Positions 6,990 through 8,723 of a stretch of DNA of 8,723 nucleotides are shown here, one piece after another (positions within the stretch are counted from its first letter, which is position 1; each line of letters begins with the position of its first letter). The position numbers and the translations under genes were made by a program. Source of the DNA: RGIG8748 sp045606045 (GTDB lineage: Bacteria > Bacillota > Clostridia > UMGS1810); contig JAZURE010000052.1 in assembly GCA_045606045.1 (NCBI GenBank), positions 1-8,723 on the forward strand, given 5' to 3'. The notes below the pieces were generated by a model. It made no database searches, was not told the DNA's origin, and saw only the letters and a list, made by a program, of their open reading frames with translations.

Positions 6990-8318
6990 ATGTATAATAT
7001 ACTTAATTTCGGTGCTGTAAGTGACGGGAAGACAAACTCTGCCGTATTTGTACAAAAGGCAATAGATGAATGTGCAAAAAACGGCGGAGGTGTGATATAT
7101 GTACCATACGGCAGATATGTAATGTCATCTGTGCATCTACACAGCAATACTCATTTTGTATTTGAAACGGGAACAATAATCCTCGGAAGTCTCAATCCCG
7201 ACGACTTTGATGAGCGTGAAAAAATCGATTACCCCTTGTATCAGGATTGTTCTCACTCGTACTTCAGAAGAGCATTATTCTGGGCAGAGGATTGCGAAAA
7301 TATTTCATTTAGCGGAAACGCAACAATAGACATGCGTGAGGTATGGGAGAATACTCCCGTTTCAAATGAAATTCCATGGGTAAGCTTCCGTGCAAATAAA
7401 ATTATATCTCTTAAAAATTGCAAAAATGTACTTGTTTCTGATTTGAAAATGTATAACGCAACTGATTTGGCAGTATATATGGCAGGTTGTGAGGATGTAA
7501 GAGTAACAGGTCTTACAATGAAGGTTAATATTGACGGTATAAGCCCCGATTGTTGCAAAAATGTTATTATTTCCGATTGTAATGTTGTTGCAGGCGATGA
7601 CGGGATAGTATTAAAAACATCTTATGCCCTTAATCAAAAAAGAGCATGCGAGAATATAGCTATTTCTAATTGTATTGTATCATCAAGAATGTGTGCAATA
7701 AAGCTTGGAACGGAGACCAATGGCGATTTTAGAAATATAAGTATAAAGGGCTGTTCCATATACGATACCTGCCTTACAGGTGTGGCACTTGAGATAGCCG
7801 ACGGCGGAATTATGGATGGTATCTCGGTTTCAGGAATAACTATGCAAAATGTAGGTACTCCGTTTATTATAATGCTTACAAACAGAGCAAACGGCCCCAA
7901 AGGAACAACGGTAGGTAAAATAAGAAATGTTACTATAGATAACCTTATCGCAATCGGATGCTATGGTCCCATTGAGCCTATACAATATACAAACATAGTT
8001 GAAGATAATGAGCTACTCAATTCGCCTGAAATTGTTACATCAAGTGTAGTCGGTCAAGGCGACAGCTTTCTTGAAAACATAACACTTTCCAACATTAATA
8101 TAACAGTTCCGGGTGGCGGAAAGGAAGAGGACAGGGATATTGTTGTACCGGAAATTTCCGACAAAACCCCCGGTGCATCTGCATTTGGAACAGTACTTCC
8201 TGCATACGGCATTTATTTTAGATATGTTAAAAATTTGACACTCAATAATGTTAAAGTACATACTCTTTGCGAAGACAAGAGAGAATGTATGATTTTTGAT
8301 AATGTAGATTTCTCATAG
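6990..8318 (+). CDS. GH28-family (polygalacturonase-like) beta-helix hydrolase, cytoplasmic
   Basis: This 442-residue protein starts at ATG 6990, with AGGAGGTG (6973-6980) 9 bases upstream. The N-terminus has the typical NFGAVSDGKTNS opening and NGGGVIYVPYGRY (31-43) of pectinase beta-helices. Repeating CxNVxISxC-type turns then run through the molecule. The GH28 acidic residues are present: D182 in NIDG (180-183) and D203-D204 in AGDDG (201-205). The family's GHG motif is replaced by RMCAIKLGTE (233-242), and the RIK substrate-binding motif appears as GVALEI (264-269). The acids are thus kept while the subsite residues differ. That fits an exo-acting or rhamnogalacturonan/oligogalacturonide enzyme rather than a classical endo-polygalacturonase. 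There is no signal peptide, so it should act on imported oligosaccharide. It is the second gene of an operon with the esterase and is followed 15 bases later by a strong terminator. Family confident, exact substrate unknown. Confidence 0.82.
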   Translation: MYNILNFGAVSDGKTNSAVFVQKAIDECAKNGGGVIYVPYGRYVMSSVHLHSNTHFVFETGTIILGSLNPDDFDEREKIDYPLYQDCSHSYFRRALFWAEDCENISFSGNATIDMREVWENTPVSNEIPWVSFRANKIISLKNCKNVLVSDLKMYNATDLAVYMAGCEDVRVTGLTMKVNIDGISPDCCKNVIISDCNVVAGDDGIVLKTSYALNQKRACENIAISNCIVSSRMCAIKLGTETNGDFRNISIKGCSIYDTCLTGVALEIADGGIMDGISVSGITMQNVGTPFIIMLTNRANGPKGTTVGKIRNVTIDNLIAIGCYGPIEPIQYTNIVEDNELLNSPEIVTSSVVGQGDSFLENITLSNINITVPGGGKEEDRDIVVPEISDKTPGASAFGTVLPAYGIYFRYVKNLTLNNVKVHTLCEDKRECMIFDNVDFS

Positions 8319-8333
8319 ATATTTGTAAAAACT

Positions 8334-8376
8334 AAAATGGCAACTCACCAAAAATTCAAGTGAGTTGCCATTTTTT
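8334..8376. terminator. Strong intrinsic terminator, bidirectional
   Basis: A 15-bp perfect stem pairs 8334-8348 with 8360-8374 around an 11-base loop. The T-run at 8371-8376 serves the GH28 operon. The A-run on the other side lets the hairpin also end minus-strand transcription from the aminotransferase remnant. It lies 15 bases after the GH28 stop and is the clearest regulatory structure in the window. Confidence 0.9.
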
Positions 8377-8385
8377 AATTGGTAT

Positions 8386-8490
8386 TTAAATTTTCATTTC
8401 TTCCTTTACCTTTTTAAAGCATTCTGCAATATACAAAATATCCTCTTCGCTGAGTGCTGCTGTAAGCACGCACGCAAAATGAAATCCGTA
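8386..8490 (-). pseudogene. C-terminal remnant, probable class III PLP-dependent aminotransferase
   Basis: On the minus strand a frame ending at TAA (8388-8386) encodes YGFHFACVLTAALSEEDILY followed by IAECFKKVKEEMKI. A hydrophobic strand, then T-A-A/H-x-x-E-D-I and a final amphipathic helix, is the usual C-terminus of class III aminotransferases such as glutamate-1-semialdehyde aminotransferase relatives. Upstream of the Tyr the resemblance is lost and the frame is closed by a stop at 8533-8535. There is no start codon or ribosome binding site, so only about 34 codons of a roughly 430-codon gene survive. It was convergent with the GH28 operon and shared its terminator. The truncation was probably caused by the insertion sequence now to its right. 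The family assignment rests on this short segment. Confidence 0.5.
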
Positions 8491-8512
8491 CGCACACAAT
8501 GTGAAAGTGAGA

Positions 8513-8530
8513 AAAGCCGAACAAAGCCGA
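8513..8530. repeat. Short tandem repeat AAAGCCGA
   Basis: AAAGCCGA occurs at 8513-8520 and 8523-8530, separated by AC, giving a 10-bp period. It lies in non-coding DNA between the aminotransferase remnant and the right-hand insertion sequence. The stretch from 8491 to about 8625 shows no gene, promoter or other structure beyond this. Confidence 0.35.
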
Positions 8531-8650
8531 TTTTATCCGAAAAATAACGCATTTCAAGTGGGAAATCGTGACATTTTAATGGGATTTTTTAATAAATCTT
8601 GAAAATTTAAAAAGTTCTTAAACGATGAACAGAACCAGTAAAAACGGACA

Positions 8651-8679
8651 ATGACAAAAAAGACCTCCTATGGTAGAAT
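8651..8679 (+). promoter_or_regulatory. Internal promoter of the right-hand insertion sequence
   Basis: ATGACA (8651-8656) and TAGAAT (8674-8679) are separated by 17 bp, and each matches consensus at five of six positions. The predicted start is near 8686. That lies just beyond the left arm of the 8664-8700 hairpin, so the element's own transcript would lack that arm and keep the ribosome binding site accessible. Confidence 0.55.
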
Positions 8680-8700
8680 AAAATAAACTACCATGGGAGG
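8664..8700 (+). promoter_or_regulatory. Hairpin sequestering the transposase ribosome binding site
   Basis: Bases 8664-8676 pair with 8688-8700 over 13 positions (12 Watson-Crick and one G-U) around an 11-base loop. The right arm contains the GGGAGG ribosome binding site at 8695-8700. The stem is flanked by A-runs on the left and a run of six T at 8702-8707, so it may also work as an intrinsic terminator. Read-through transcripts from outside would be blocked at translation and perhaps at transcription. Such protection is well known in IS10 and IS50. Confidence 0.65.
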
Positions 8701-8707
8701 ATTTTTT

Positions 8708-8723
8708 ATGCCAAGAAGTTACA
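8708..8723 (+). CDS. Start of a transposase gene (only first five codons in window)
   Basis: ATG at 8708 follows GGGAGG (8695-8700) at 7-base spacing and reads MPRSY before the window ends. Many clostridial IS3-type OrfA proteins begin this way, and the upstream hairpin and promoter suit a transposase. Five codons are far too few to prove the family, so this is called from context. Confidence 0.4.

Larger units (their letters stand above)
8626..8723 (+). mobile_element. Left end of an insertion sequence, possibly IS3 family (continues beyond window)
   Basis: This stretch has the features of an IS left end: a dedicated promoter, a hairpin over the ribosome binding site, and a transposase-like start. 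The outer limit is a guess. TGAACAGAACC at 8626-8636, followed by AGTAAAAACGGACA, resembles terminal repeats of IS3-type elements, which begin with TG and often contain GGACA. No second end is available for comparison and no target-site duplication can be checked. Confidence 0.4.

Noticed and set aside
8365..8547. 60-codon plus-strand open frame after the GH28 operon
   Set aside because: It starts inside the terminator's 3' arm, has no ribosome binding site and is antisense to the aminotransferase remnant.
1..8723. CRISPR array, tRNA or rRNA genes, phage attachment sites
   Set aside because: No regularly spaced repeats, cloverleaf-like segments or rRNA-like stretches were noticed on reading either strand.

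Overview
The window looks like a chromosomal segment of a low-GC, anaerobic Firmicutes (Clostridia-type) bacterium. This is suggested by the A/T-rich composition, strong GGAGG ribosome binding sites, a YesN-like response regulator and clostridial-type transposases. The assignment is by style and gene content, not by a marker gene.

Layout. Bases 1-268 hold the tail ends of two unrelated transposases (ISL3-type, then IS110-type) in the same frame and only a few bases apart. From 5450 down to 365 on the minus strand runs a three-gene operon: a receiver/AraC-type response regulator, an 873-residue putative TIM-barrel glycoside hydrolase whose start codon overlaps the regulator's stop (ATGA), and an MFS permease 29 bases further on. 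From 5706 to 8318 on the plus strand runs a two-gene operon: a glucuronoyl-esterase-like alpha/beta hydrolase and a GH28 (polygalacturonase-family) beta-helix protein, closed by a 15-bp perfect terminator hairpin. Beyond it lie the C-terminal remnant of what looks like a class III aminotransferase on the minus strand, then the left part of another insertion sequence whose transposase starts at 8708 and runs off the window.

How the genes work together. The five intact genes form a compact carbohydrate-utilisation locus, probably for a pectin- or glucuronate-containing oligosaccharide. None of the three enzymes shows a signal peptide, so the picture is import of an oligosaccharide by the permease followed by de-esterification and hydrolysis in the cytoplasm. 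The exact substrate cannot be read from the sequence. The regulator probably controls both operons. The 255-base divergent intergenic region contains two promoter-like sequences (each TTTACA, 17 bp, then a -10). Upstream of each lie two tandem copies of an 11-bp motif close to TCGTAAGAATG, 22-23 bp apart, with the nearer copy ending exactly 4 bp before the -35. This is the arrangement expected for an AraC-family activator.

The most interesting items are that mirrored operator layout, the large hydrolase of unrecognised family, the altered active-site motifs in the GH28-like and esterase-like proteins, and the right-hand insertion sequence. Its own promoter appears to start transcription just past the left arm of a hairpin that would hide the transposase ribosome binding site on any read-through transcript.
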